Assembly: GCA_029204225.1 (NCBI GenBank)
Contig: CM055109.1
Coordinates: 30,466,698-30,530,697 of the forward strand
Direction of reading: 5' to 3'
Length of the DNA: 64,000 bases
Source of the DNA: Diphasiastrum complanatum
Lineage: Eukaryota > Streptophyta > Lycopodiopsida > Lycopodiales > Lycopodiaceae
A program made the position numbers and the translations under genes. The notes below the pieces were generated by a model. The model saw only the letters and a program-made list of their open reading frames with translations. It made no database searches and was not told the origin of the DNA. This document shows, piece by piece, positions 46,131 to 57,649 of the stretch (positions are counted from its first letter, which is position 1; the number at the start of each line of letters is the position of its first letter).

Positions 46131-47896
46131 TTGGTGTCGATATGAAAGAGCCAATGGAAAAAGACAGGGTCAATAATGAGATTCCTAGGAGAGTGCCTAA
46201 GTGGTACTTGTCAGTAACAAGTGATGCTAATAAGGGAGATACTCCCGAATCAAGTGAGCAGGGAGAGCTTAGAAGATCAAGTAGAAATCGAAAACCTCCT
46301 ACAAGATTAGAGATGAATCTAGCCCTAATGGGTTCTGTGCTCAAGGCTCAGGAACCAGAAACTTTTGATAAAGCAAAGGAGCACAAGGAGTGGCGTGAAG
46401 CTATGGAAACAGAAATGGAAGCTATATCGAAAAATAGGACGTGGAACTTGGTTGAGCTACCTGATGGTAAGACGCCTGTCACTTGCAAATGGATATACAA
46501 AATTAAATATAGAGCTGATGGGCAACTCAACAAGTATAAAGCACGGTTGGTTGCGAGAGGATTTGAGCAGCAAGAAGGTATTGATTTTGAATAAACCTTC
46601 GCACTCGTAGCTAAGATGGTAACTATACGTTCTATCATTGCTATTTCTACTTTTTATGGTTGGAAGATCCAGCAAATGGACGTTAAATCTGCTTTTCTTA
46701 ATGGAGTGCTGGATGAAGAGGTGTACTTAGTACAACCTTAAGGATTTGTTGAGCCAGGGAGAGAGCATCTTGTTTGTAAGCTCAACAAAGCCATTTATGG
46801 ATTGAAGCAAGCACCACGGGCGTGGTACTCTTGCATTGATGAACACTTCAAGCGAAGGGGAATGATAAAGAGTGATGCTGATCCTAATCTTTACATTCTA
46901 AGGCAAGATTCAGATATAGTGTTCATTGTGTTGTACGTGGATGATTTGATTATTACTAAAAGTAATGAGAGCTTACTTGATGAAATAAAATCAAATCTTT
47001 CCAAAGCTTTTGACATGAGTGACCTAGGATTGATGCACTATTGTCTTGGCATTGAAGTATGGCAAAAGAAAGACATGGTCTTTCTTATACAAAGCAAATA
47101 TGCACGAGATTTGCTTTATAAGTTCAATATGCAAGATTGTAAGCCTTTGAGTACACTTATGGATGTCAACATGAAGCTTACTGCATATGATGAATCTGAG
47201 AAAGTGGATGTTTATTTGTATAGATAGCTGGTGGGTAGTTTGATTTATTTGACACACACACGCCCTGATATTTCTTATGTTGTTGGTGTTGTTAGTCAAT
47301 TTATGCAAGATCCTAGTCAAGCACACTGGAAGTCTGCTAAACGTATTCTCAGATACATTCGAGGGACATTGAATTTTGGTTTGAAGTATGATCAGCCTGA
47401 AACGCCAATGTTGGTAGGTTATACAGATGCCGATTGGGCAGATAATATTGATGACATAAGATCTAAAAGTGGTCATACATTCAGTTATGGTACATCTGCA
47501 ATTTCATGGAGCAGCAAAAAGCAACCTACAGTATCCTTATCATCGACGGAAGCTGAATATCGAGCACTCAGCAATGCTACACAAGAAGCGATATGGTTAC
47601 AAAGATTGCTTGTGGATTTAGGTCAACCACAAGTGGATGCGACTACTATATCTTGTGATAATCAAAGTTGCATTCACCTTGTCAAAAATCCAATTTTACA
47701 TGCTCGAACCAAGCACATCGAAATACACTACCATTTTGTTCAAGAGAAAATTCTTGATGGAGCCATTGATCTTGTTTTTTGTAAATCCGAAGATCAAAAG
47801 GCAGATATTTTTACTAAGTCATTAGGTAGATGTAAATTTGAGAGGTTTCGTACTCTATTAGGGATAAAAAAATGTAATTTTATCATTGAGGGAGAG
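46131..47896 (+). pseudogene. Element H pol, second part (linker, RT, RNase H)
   Basis: Resumes in the same frame after element I. Linker with RRSSRNRKPPTRLEMNLAL; RT start NRTWNLVELPDGKTPVTCKW, then KARLVARGFEQQEGIDF and a TAA at 46592, IQQMDVKSAFLNGVLDEEVY, a TAA at 46739, GLKQAPRAWY, LYVDDLIIT (about 46935, catalytic DD kept), LGIEVWQKKD, and a TAG at 47225 before LVGSLIYL. RNase H: DADWADNIDDIRSKSGHTFS, SLSSTEAEYRALSNA and ADIFTKSLGR. The frame runs to the polypurine tract. The only lesions are nonsense codons. Confidence 0.93.
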
Positions 47897-48159
47897 TGTT
47901 ATAAATCAGTGATAAATTTCAATATTATTGTTTACGATGCACATTAATGTTGACAGCTGTGACCAGCTGTCAATAGCCGTAGGCTAGTCTATTAGTCTAC
48001 TCGTAGGTTTTCTCTCTCTATCAGGGGTTCAGGGTCTATTTGTACATTTTACATTCTGTATGAGTTAGTGTGATAGAGTGACAGTACGTGTTCTTCTTCC
48101 GCCTTCTTGTGGTGATTGCTTATGGTGAATGCTTGATGTTGCATATCTAATTCTTGACA
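47897..48159 (+). repeat. 3' LTR of element H
   Basis: 263 bases, TGTTATAAATC to TTCTTGACA, with an 8-bp duplication (around GTCTATTAGTCT) not in the 5' LTR. Confidence 0.95.
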
Positions 48160-49031
48160 ACCCTGACTACGACCGCGATGCTGCGAAGTTATTTGCAAAA
48201 GATATCTCAGGAGAAGCAAAGGAAATCATCAACGCTGAACTTCAGACAGCTGCTGCAGAGAAAGTGGTCACTTTCAAGGAAGAGGACGAAGAAATCGCGA
48301 AGACGAAATTGTCTAGTGCCGTTATCGGTAAACCAACCTCGAAATCGAAGACAAAAGAATATGACATTGTGACTGATATTGGATCCCTTCGTCCAAACAT
48401 TACTTTTGAGCAGCTGTTGGCAGATAGCACTTATTACAGAAAGCACCTGAAAGGCCTTTCTGTGCCCAAAAAAAAAAAAAAATTCTCTACCAGATGTTGG
48501 TGTTTTGTCCATCGATTTAGGTGATCTCGGTGCACCTGAGATTGATATTACCATTGCGGGATGCTTGATCGAAAAAGTGCCAATTGACTCTGGTTCCAGT
48601 GTGAACATAATAACAAAGACACAACTCATGCTTTGGGGCTGACTGACATTCAACCGACACAGCGAAACATCAAGTTAGCTGATTCGACACGACAAAAACC
48701 TATTGGAGAACTGAAGGATGTCACTGTTTACATTCAAGCCAAGCCATTCACAATGAACTTCATAGTTATCAAACCACTCGGTTTGTCATCCTATTCTATG
48801 CTGATTGGACGACCTTGGCTTTATCAATCAAACGCAAGTTTACATTGGAAATCCAAAGAGCTGAGATTTCAGACTAGTGAGACCAATAACCGAGGTAAGC
48901 CAGCAGAACAAATCATAACCTGGAGTCGTGACAAATATGAAGGTGAAACTCCTTTGTCCGACACCAGCTTTACATCAGAAGAATCTTCGTATGCCTTGAA
49001 ACAAGCTCGAACAGGAGTTGTCGAATCTTAA
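48160..49031 (+). pseudogene. Element G gag end and retropepsin-like protease
   Basis: The gag frame resumes (DYDRDAAKLFAKDISGEAKE; PNITFEQLLADSTYYRKHL) and meets a 15-A run at 48468-48482. A +1 frame then reads LPDVGVLSIDLGDLG and VPIDSGSSVNIITKTQL, a retropepsin active site (DSG). A second shift near 48632 leads to LGLTDIQPTQRNIKLADSTR and YSMLIGRPWLYQSNASLHW, the C-terminal lobe of plant Ty3/gypsy-type proteases (LIGRPW). It ends with a TAA at 49029. The frame change at the A run could be a slippage signal or decay. Confidence 0.72.
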
Positions 49032-50323
49032 GCAACAATTGGAAGATCGGAAGCTAGTTGCTGAGTTGCAAACTCAGGACTTGGCAACTGCATCTACACA
49101 GCCAATGCGAATGCGGCAAAATCAGTCGAAGGTATGTGCTGACAGATTTCGTGCATTTGCTGAACACTTCTGGAAATGGTGTCCACATGCTTTTAATATT
49201 GAATTGCAATGGCATGTGGATTACATGATGCTACCAGGCACAATAGGCATCGCCTTCGATGAATGGAAGCAACCTTGGGAGAAGGACGACTTTCTCTTGT
49301 TATGGGCCCAGCTCTCTATCGAGCAGAAAGGATGTCTCTGCTGGGGCATAATCTAGGGTAAGTTCCAGGTCGTACCTTTCGGATCAGCAGAGTTATACAT
49401 AGGCTCTTCGGCTATGTATGCTCTCAAATATATTCGAATCAAAGAACTTCAATTTTTGCGGAACGAAAATAATAAGCGACATTTTTGGAAGTGAAAGTCG
49501 CAGTTTCAACTATACAAACCACAAGCTGTTGCGGATCTAGGTGCATTTGACAATGCAAGATTGCTGATTAATATAAATATGGCTTATTCGGAATTATTTA
49601 GCCTTTATGTGGATTGGAAGTGAAACCTTGCAGAATATTTTGCGGGGATTCGACATAATTTGCAAGATAGAAGGAAGTCATTCCGTTATAAGCAGTTCTG
49701 TACATATACATTTTGGCAGTTTGGTACCTTTGCGACGAAGACATTATTTTTTGTTCAGAATATTTATGTTAAAAGCAATTTTATTAGATTTTCAGCTCGT
49801 TATTGTAAAGAAATCACTCTGCGTAGTGATTCAGACAAAGATACCAAGTTAACCCAGGAGCTGTTCGATGGAACATTGCTCCCGGTTAAGTTAGAAGAAT
49901 TCAGCAACTTACCAGTTGGCCGCTACACAAAATCAAAAGAAGATTTGTTGTTGATCGAAGCTCAACAGAACTTGGAGCTTGTTCAGAAATCATATGAAGA
50001 ACTGAATCGTTCATGAATATTCATTCGTGTCTTTGTCATGGTGATGTTTCTATGGGATGCTGAATTTTTGAAGTTTAAAGATGCTTTGAAATTTGATTCC
50101 AGTTTTCATCAGCAATTCAAAGATCAACTCAAAACAACCTATTTAACTAAAGAAACAGCAAGATACATATTCTCTAAGACGAAGAAATATTTAAAGGACA
50201 AAATACACGAAGAAATATCTTTTCACCTCAACGAAAATCTGACGAACAAGAATGTTTCTCGAATAATCCTCGAAATAAAGATGATATGTTCACGAGGACA
50301 TTTCACATTTGAGGAAGGGGATA
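49018..50323 (+). pseudogene. Element G downstream open frames, function unknown
   Basis: Broken frames include RFRAFAEHFWKWCPHAF, IAFDEWKQPWEKDDFLLLWA, then (49830-50015) KLTQELFDGTLLPVKLEEF and EDLLLIEAQQNLELVQKSYE. Finally a 96-codon frame (50038-50328) contains EFLKFKDALKFDSSF and KTKKYLKDKIHEEIS, charged and helix-prone. None of the RT, RNase H or integrase signature motifs appear. The last frame runs into the polypurine tract GAGGAAGGGGATA. This looks like a non-autonomous element with gag-protease only, or one whose pol was replaced by unrelated sequence. Confidence 0.45.
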
Positions 50324-50919
50324 TGTGATGCCACGAAAATGTTAAATATTGAATATCAAAATAAATATGGCATGATATACTCAAAAATAAAGATATGAGA
50401 TGGTTAAGCATAAATCATGAAGGGGCCTAAGTCATTTTTTGGGAATATATCTCCTAAGTACTTGCCTTGTAATTAAGGGCAAGACCTTTAAAAGGAAAAG
50501 ACATTGCCTTGGATAACCTTTACTAGGTCGTCCATACGAAACGACTAGATACGAAAAGAAATGTTAAACCAGAGTAACTTTAACTCATAGTTAAGTATAC
50601 CTACTATGGTATAGTTGAACGTATTTTCAATCTAATTGTTAACTAGACCCTTTTGCGGAAGCGATGCACCTATTGTTTAAGAGGTGTGTTTGTTCGCCCC
50701 GTAGAACATATATAGATCTCACACTTCAGTCTCGATCATTGAGAGAGAAGAGTTTATGCTTATGTAAGAGATTGAAGAAGTGAATAGAGTTCTGTGAGTT
50801 ATTATCTCTTATCTCTGTTCTCCGCACTGCTGAGTGTGAGTGATCTTGAGTCTGCTAACAATTGTGAAGAATTGAAAAAGATTATCTATGTTAGATATAG
50901 GGGTCTTATGTTTTTTACA
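50324..50919 (+). repeat. 3' LTR of element G
   Basis: Starts TGTGATGCCACG after the polypurine tract GAGGAAGGGGATA and ends TTTTTTACA. It contains a TATA-like ACATATATAG (about 50707) followed by CACTTCAGTCTCGATCATTG, a plausible start region. About 596 bases. The 5' LTR is not in the window, so the end is judged from TG..CA alone. Confidence 0.75.
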
Positions 50920-50934
50920 TCAAGCATCTAGGTG

Positions 50935-51430
50935 TAGGATGTTGATAGGAACAAATTTGGCATAGATGGCAAATAATGCATTTCCACTTGTAATGCCACT
51001 ATTGAGCCAAAATAGAGTAAGAGACTAAACTCGTGCCAATTAGAGTGTAGACAAGTGTAATGCCTTTGTTTGATGAATTCTAAGAGGTCCAATAGGATTT
51101 AGAGGTGGAACCATGTGAGGTCCAATAGGAATTTGAGGTGTGCTTGAATATAGTCCAATAGAATTAAGAGGTGCATGGATCAATGGTCCAATAGGATTAA
51201 GAGGTGACAAAGTGTGGTCCAATCATAGTTAAGCATAGTGGTAGCTCGTGGATCTACTAGTATCATTGTACTCCTCATTTTGGATCTAATTGATTTGAAG
51301 ATTATGTGGATTTTGAGTGTTATTGGATTTCTAGCTTTCTCTCTCTACTCGAGAGCTCATGATGGTTTTTCTCTCTCTACCCGAGGAGAGCAGCTTGTTT
51401 TTACTTAGAAAGCTATAACTTTCAAGGAGA
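50935..51430 (+). repeat. Diverged alpha-type copia LTR remnant with 33-bp repeats
   Basis: Contains four to five units of about 33 bases beginning GGTCCAATAGGATTTAGAGG (51086-51225), similar to repeats inside the alpha LTR at 21590-21690. Also contains the TCTCTCTACTCGAGAG phrases seen at 17270-17320. Internal sequence is absent. Confidence 0.55.
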
Positions 51431-51438
51431 TTCTTATA

Positions 51439-52222
51439 TGGTTTTTATGAACCTGATCACTTGGAATACTAGAGGGTTAAACTCCCCTGTTCGCAGCACC
51501 ATGCTCTATTATTACCTCCTTACTCTTCGATTATCTCTCCTCTTATGAATATTGATGACATTATTGAGTGCTCCCACTTCTTTATTGGTAAGCAGGGTAG
51601 GTTGATGAGATCTTCTACCTCTATCCTTGAATCCTCACTCAAAAAGACCCTTTATTAAATCTCCCTTGATAGAGCTCGTTTAGCTAATTCCGCTCTTAGG
51701 GCCTACGAATTCCTCGAAACTTCTAACTCTCTAAAAATCATAGACCATTTTAAAGTGGTGATTCTTGGGAAGAAAACTCACCTCAATTGGCCACGAGAAG
51801 CTAACCTTCTTCTTTAGGAAACTCAAAGCCCAACAAAGAAGAGAGGACTCATGCGGTCACATTATAACGACACCCTTCTCACTAGTCATGAAGCCATTTG
51901 ATCTTCCTTCTTGGACCATCATTCTAGTTTATTCAATATGATTCCCTCTCCTCTTAAGACAGTGACATTGGAACTTCTCTCCTATTGTTCCTTTTCTTCT
52001 TCTCTTTCTCAAGAAGAATCCAATTCTCTCTCTTTCCCGCTCAACTTAGATGAGCTCCATCTTGCTCTCAAATCCATAAATAGAGATGAAACTCCCGGCC
52101 CCGCCGGTGTCACACCAATCTTTTTCCTTGCTCATTGGAACTTGGTTCGCCCCTCCCTCCTCCTTGATATCAATAACTTTTTATCCTTGGGCTCTTTCTC
52201 CTCTTCCTCTCTTAGGGTTTAA
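51439..52222 (+). pseudogene. L1-like LINE remnant, endonuclease start and RT start
   Basis: Begins with ATG and NLITWNTRGLNSPVR, the conserved start of plant L1 APE endonucleases. It is then heavily deleted: the bulk of the endonuclease is absent. RT lead-in resumes as FPLNLDELHLALKSINRDET, then PGPAGVTPIFFLAHWNLVRP (about 52090-52160) and stops near 52222. Stops and frame changes are frequent. Confidence 0.8.
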
Positions 52223-52590
52223 TTAAAATCATACTCAATGTTGGGAGAAGGAGAGTGTGTGAGTGTGAGAGACAAAAAATAAATAGCTCAAAAAGAAAAC
52301 GAACAAACTCGAACGAGAAATGAACTCGAACGGAATGTGTTCGTGCGCAGCGGAATGAGCTATATTACTTCTTCCCTAAGCATGACTACGCCTATCAGAA
52401 ATGAACAGAACGTTAGTGATAGAAATCATGATTGTTCTGATTACATAGCCAAACATTAATAAAACACCAGAAGAATAATTTGTCGCAAACAACTAGACAA
52501 ATTATTAGCCGTGCATGATTTGCAAAGAGCTAGACTGAGCTCGATTGATAATCAATCGCGAATTATTCTCAAAAGGCAAGACTAAATATA
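52223..52590. other. Spacer before copia element J
   Basis: No coding content. GAACTCGAACG and TTCGTGC-type words recall the 3' LTR of element J, so part may be a leader or LTR scrap. Confidence 0.35.
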
Positions 52591-55500
52591 TACGACCAAC
52601 AAATGCTGGTTCAATCCAGCAATACCTTGCATGCACTGCAAGAAGAAAGGGCATTCTACATACGACTGTAGATTCAACCCAAAAAGAAAAAACAAAGCTG
52701 AAAAGGCAAACGTTGCAAAATCATCTAAAGATGTAGAAAGAGGTGACGAAGCTTTCGCGATACTCGACAAAGCTTCGATAAGCTACTCCGAACATGACTA
52801 CGATGTGATCATCGATTCAGGAGCAACATCTCACATAACCTGCAACAAGAAGATCTTGATCAACTTTCGTGAACTCGAAAACGACAAAGCGGTGATTCTA
52901 GGCGATGGAAGCAGACACGATGTTCAAGGCATTGGCTCTCTACAACTAGGAACACTGTTAGGCCAAGCAGAGTTGCTAGGAACACTCTATGTGCCCTCAC
53001 TCAGAAAAGATCTGGTATATGTCTCCAAGATGGCAGATCTAGGCATTCGAGTTTTGTACGATGGCAACACTTGTCGTATGATCGAGAAGATGACAAACAA
53101 GTTGCTGACGGTCGGATGCAGAGAAGGAAACCTCTACCAGGCCAAAATAATCAGCAACTTTGATAACATATTAAATGCTTCAAAAAACAAAGATCAGCTC
53201 TGGCATAGGAGATTGTATCATCTGAACATGCGAAGCCTATACGACATGAGCACATAGGACATTGTCACAGGTCTCAAAATATCAAGCCCCGAGGTTGAGT
53301 TCTGCGAAGCTTGTCAGAAAGGCAAGCAACATCGAAATCCATTTACACACGAAGGAAGAAGAGCCAAGGAAGTTCTTGAGCTTGTCCACTCTGATGTGTG
53401 TGGACCGATGAGAACAGATTCGCTCTCAGGTTCGAGATAATTTCTAATGTTCATAGATGATTACAGCCGAATGACCACGATCTACTACTTGAAGAAGAAA
53501 TCCGAAGTATTTGATTCTTTCATGAAGTTCGTGGCATTCGCAGAGCGACACACCTCAAAAAGGATTCATATCCTTAAATCTGACAATGGAGGTGAATACA
53601 AAAGCATAGATTTCTCAAGATTCTGCGAAGAACAGGGAATTGAACACCAGTTCACTCCTACATACACACCAGAATGCAACAGTGTGGCAGAAAGAAAAAA
53701 CAGAACGCTAGTCGAAGGAGCCAGATGCATGATAGCACAGGCTCAATTGCCAGGTCAATTATGGGCCGAAGCAATAGCTGCAGCTGTACACCTGCAGAAC
53801 AGATCAATAATGACAGTGCTGGAGAACAAAACACCATACGAAATGTGGACAGGTAGAAAGCTTGATCTATCATACGCCTGAGTGTTTGGATGTGCAGCAT
53901 ACAAGCACAATCTGAAGGAAAAGATAAACAAGCTCGACGACAAATCCGAACAAACAATCATGGTCGGCTACTCGAACGGAACACATGTGTACAGACTCTA
54001 TGATCCAACCACGAAGAAGGTTGTTTCGAGCAGAGATGTGAAGTTCGACGAGTCCACATTCCCTGGACTGAAAGATGAAAGAGGCCATGAAATCTTCACA
54101 CTGATGCCTATTCAAGAGGGAGATCGAGGATAGTCATCAAATCAGAATGCAGGACCCCAGACTCCAGAGCAGCAGGAAACAGAGGATCGACCCCACGAAC
54201 AAGAAATGTTCGAGCAGCGACAAAACGAACTTCGAAGGTCAACAAGACAAAGAAGACCTCCAGACCACTATATAGAAAATCTTCAATGGAGCAAAGACAT
54301 GTAGTTTGAGTACTGCAGCTTCACAGAAGAGCTAGCTACATACCAAGAAGCTATCTAGAGTCCAGAGAGAGAATTCTGGAAACAGGCAATGTCAGAAGAG
54401 ATCAAGTCGATGAGGCGAAATGAGGCATGGAATTAGAGCCACTGCCAGAAACAGAAAAGTAGTCGACTGCAAGTGGGTGTACAAGAAAAAGCTGAAATCA
54501 GATGGCACCATTGGCCGCTACAAAACAAGGCTTGTCGCGAAGGGTTACACGCAGAGATATGGTGTTGACTATTTCAACACATATTTGCCCATGGTCAAGA
54601 TGACAAGCATAAGGCTGCTCCTTGCATACGCCACACAGTACAATCTGGAAATTCACCAGATTGACGTGAAAACAGCCTTTCTCCACGGAGATCTAGAGGA
54701 GGAAATTTTCATGAAGCAACCTGAAGGCTATGAAGACCCCAACAACAGAAAATAAATATGTCTGTCGATTGCAGAGATGCATCTACGGTCTAAAACAGAC
54801 ATCATGAGTCTGGTACAAAAAGCTTGATGGTTTTTGAAGTCTCTAGACTTCAATCCTACTCAACTAGATTTTAATGTCTACATCAAAAGAGTAGGAAAGG
54901 AATTTGTGATACTGACCATTTTCGTGGATGATTCACTGATGATAGAAAACTCCTTGATGTTGATCAAAGACACGAAGAGTCAGATTTCTGAAAACTACGA
55001 AAACACAAATTTTGGAGAAGCAACAAAATGCCTAGGGCTGGAGATCAGAAGAGATCGAACAAATGGCAAAATGCACTTGAGTCAGTCAGAATATGCCAGA
55101 AAGGTGCTAAAGCAGTACCACATGATGGACTGTGAAGAGAAAGCCACACCAATGATAGTTGGAGCCCAGCTCACGAAACAGGATTGTCCAAAAATAGAAG
55201 AGGAAAAACAGAAGATGGCAGGTATACCCCACTAGAACTTAATCGGTAGTCTGATGTACTTAATAATTTGTACCAGACCCGATCTGGCCTTCTCTGTTTA
55301 CGCATTCAGCCAATTATGTTCCAGTTTGGTCTAGCATATTGGAAAATGGCCAAACGAATCCTACAGTGTCTGAAGGGTACCTAGAATGTTGGATTAACCT
55401 ATAGAGCTAGAAACAAAGTAAAAGGATTCGAGCTGCATCACTACAGTGATGCGAGCTGGGCAAGCTGCAAAGATGATAGCAAGTCCATTACTAGAGGATG

Positions 55501-55919
55501 TACGATAGCGTGCGGAGCTGCAATCAGCTGGATATGCAAAAAGCAAATCTTGATAGCTCAATCCTCTTGTGAAGCTGAGTATGTCGCAGCCTCGAAAGTG
55601 GCAAATGAGGTAGTGTGGCTGCAAATGATGTTGGAGGCAATCAGGATACCACAAAAGGAGCCAAGCACGATGATGATGGGCTCTCAGAGTGCCATCTATC
55701 TGTCCCAGGATCATGTCTTCCATTCAAAGACAAAGCACATTCCTCTGAAGTACCATCATATTCGAGATTTGATCTCGAAAGGAGAGCTCCAAGTCCAGTT
55801 CATAAAATCAGAAAGTATGATTGCAGATCTCCTCACGAAACCGCTTGACAAGCCACTCTTTACCAAGCAAAGAGAGGCAATTGGATTGAATGAACAAAGC
55901 TGCAAGGTTCAAGAGGGAG
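52591..55919 (+). pseudogene. Copia element J: knuckle to RNase H
   Basis: Starts in gag just before the knuckle CMHCKKKGHSTYDC (52632). Protease DVIIDSGATSHITC (52804), TLYVPSLRKDLVYVSKM. GAG-pre-integrase LWHRRLYHLNMRSL (53200). Integrase HSDVCGPM, FIDDYSRMT, LKSDNGGEYKS (53578) and NSVAERKNRT (53680), DDE residues present. RT: VDCKWVYKKKLKSDG (54460), IHQIDVKTAFLHGDLEEEIF, and FVDDSLM (54925) for YVDD. RNase H: AQSSCEAEYVAASKVANEV (55557) and IADLLTKPLDKPLF. Stops include TAG at 53256, 53437-53439, 53879, 54131 and 54301, and frameshifts near 54425, 54755 and 55300-55550. A polypurine tract AAGAGGGAG precedes the 3' LTR. The 5' LTR and most of gag are missing. Confidence 0.9.
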
Positions 55920-56620
55920 TGTCAGAAATGGTGAACTCCTGCAACTTTGTCACAGCACGAACAAGACACAAAGGTCGAACAATTTGCGACAGTCAATGTG
56001 TCTTTGACTTGAAGCACGAACGAGAACAATTCGTGACAGTCAACGTGTCTTTGACTCGAAGCACGAATGATTTGCAAATCAATCATCAATCGCAAACACA
56101 CCTCCAGGACCGCAAACCGCAAAAGGGACGTGAAATGAAAACTACGAAAAGAATGAAAGCGAACGGGAGATTACAAATTAGACGAAGAAAAATCTTTCGT
56201 GCTGCCAGCTGGCAGCTCAATGGGCTTCACGCCCAGCTGAACGAGTAGCAACAACAGAGACTAACTAACTAGTTGATAAAGTGTTAACTAGTCATGTAAT
56301 TCGACGTTTAGCTATCTTGTAAACTCCACATAGTGGAGGTATGAACGATCCTCTCTGGATCATAATAGAAGAGGTGAATACATAGATCTGTAAGAGACAG
56401 AGAGAGACGTAGCGAATAGAGTAAGAAAGTAAAGACACCATAGTTGTGCATGAAAGTCTGTCAACAAGCAGAACATAGCAAAAGAGTAGAATGTCATTCC
56501 GCCAACGAGCGAGACACTGACGAATTCACTCTAAACTAAAACTGATAATTCAGTCACTCTATTTTCATGCATCTCGTCTTGTGTTGTGTGTCATGATTGC
56601 TAGAATAGAATGTGTTCTGT
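55920..56620 (+). repeat. 3' LTR of copia element J
   Basis: Starts TGTCAGAAATGGTGAACTCC after the polypurine tract. Contains a duplicated unit of about 48 bases (55978-56070, GACAGTCAAYGTGTCTTTGA). The 3' end is uncertain as no second copy exists here. Confidence 0.7.
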
Positions 56621-56639
56621 GATGCGTAGTCGAGTGTTT

Positions 56640-57221
56640 GGGTTTTTGTAAGGGCTTATGTAGTAGAGCACAAGACAATAGTGGACGAAATCGTGTGCTC
56701 TACAAAGCTAATTCAATCTGTAAAAGGAATGATCCTATTATTGACAATAAAGAATCAATGCGCAAGGCATCTACTTCATCTATCTCTGATAAGCTTCTGA
56801 TGCTATATTTATACACACCTGTTCTTGATTTCTCTCAAATCTCAAACTGAATATGCAAATGGTATTCAATATATACACACAATGTTACTGGTGTGCAGAT
56901 GAAGAAAGTCCAAAGTGGATGTGTTGTCTGTAGGAGATTGTGGGTGGTTGTTGTTCCTGTCAAGTCTGTTAGCACAGTTGCATGGGGTGACCGTGAAAAG
57001 GGCTGTGACGTCAGCTTTTGCTGAGATGAATGTTGGTGAAGATTTCGCCTTTTCTTCGCTTGTGAGAATTTACTTGTATTTATGTAGACAGTCGCATTTT
57101 TATTCATCTATCTTATTTTACATGTAAATATGCAGACTGTGTGGCAACGTGAGTAAAAATGCAGCATGAATGGAGGCAGATTAAAATGGGATTTAGGAGA
57201 GTAGAGGAGATAAATCCAACA
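56640..57221 (-). repeat. 3' LTR of copia element K
   Basis: On the minus strand it starts TGTTGGATTTATCTCC immediately after a TGTGTGTG stretch and poly-G polypurine tract. The far end, near 56640, is not fixed. Confidence 0.55.
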
Positions 57222-57248
57222 CACACACCCCCCCCCCCCCCCCCCCCC
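57222..57248 (-). repeat. Poly-G polypurine tract of element K
   Basis: 21 consecutive C on the plus strand (57228-57248) plus a short CA repeat, placed exactly where the polypurine tract of element K should be. Confidence 0.75.
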
Positions 57249-57645
57249 TTAATCTGGATCCGTGAATGCCTTGATCTTCAGACTAAGCAATGCATAGTGC
57301 ATTAACACTTAATGCTTTCATGAGTATATCTGCAACCATGTCCTGTGTTCTGCAGTATGTTAAGCTCACCTCCTTGTTGAGAACCTTCCCCTTGATGTAG
57401 TGATATCTGATTTCAATGTGCTTACTCCTAGAGTGAAATCTAGGGTTGGCTGATAAGGCAATAGCACTCTGATTATCACAGAATAAAATTGTAGGGCTGT
57501 ACTGATACAGATTAATGTTTAACAGTAAATTTCTCAACCAAAATGCTTCGTTAATAGATTGAGAAGCAGCAATATATTCTCTTTCTGTAGAAAAAAGTGT
57601 GATAGAGGTTTGCTTACGACTGTTCCATGAGATAGGAGCATCATT
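57249..57645 (-). pseudogene. Copia element K: RNase H end
   Basis: Minus strand: APISWNSRKQTSITL, FSTEREYIAASQSINEAFWL, TILFCDNQSAIALSANPRFH, SRSKHIEIRYHYIKGKVLNK and DMVADILMKAL, the RNase H C-terminal half. It is open over about 120 codons. The Glu of the STEAEY motif is kept as STEREY. It is cut at 57645, where a plus-strand LINE begins. Confidence 0.85.
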
Positions 57646-57649
57646 GAAG

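Larger units (their letters stand above)
36490..48159 (+). mobile_element. Copia element H, complete with LTRs, carrying nested element I
   Basis: 5' LTR 36490-36744 and 3' LTR 47897-48159, flanked by the 5-bp duplication ACCCT (36485-36489 and 48160-48164). PBS TGGTATCAGAGC at 36745; polypurine tract ATTGAGGGAGAG before 47897. The coding frame runs gag, knuckle, protease, integrase, RT, RNase H. It contains ten in-frame stops and no frameshift once the nested element I (39988-46125 plus one AGAAG copy) is discounted. LTRs differ at about 10 of 255 positions plus one 8-bp indel. Confidence 0.95.

Noticed and set aside
48129-48180. Gene start inside the 3' LTR of H
   Set aside because: The ATG-less frame only opens in the LTR by chance; the real coding sequence begins at the target duplication and belongs to element G.
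53658-54115. Minus-strand frames over the integrase of element J
   Set aside because: They shadow the plus-strand integrase, which carries the conserved SDNGGEY and AERKNRT motifs.
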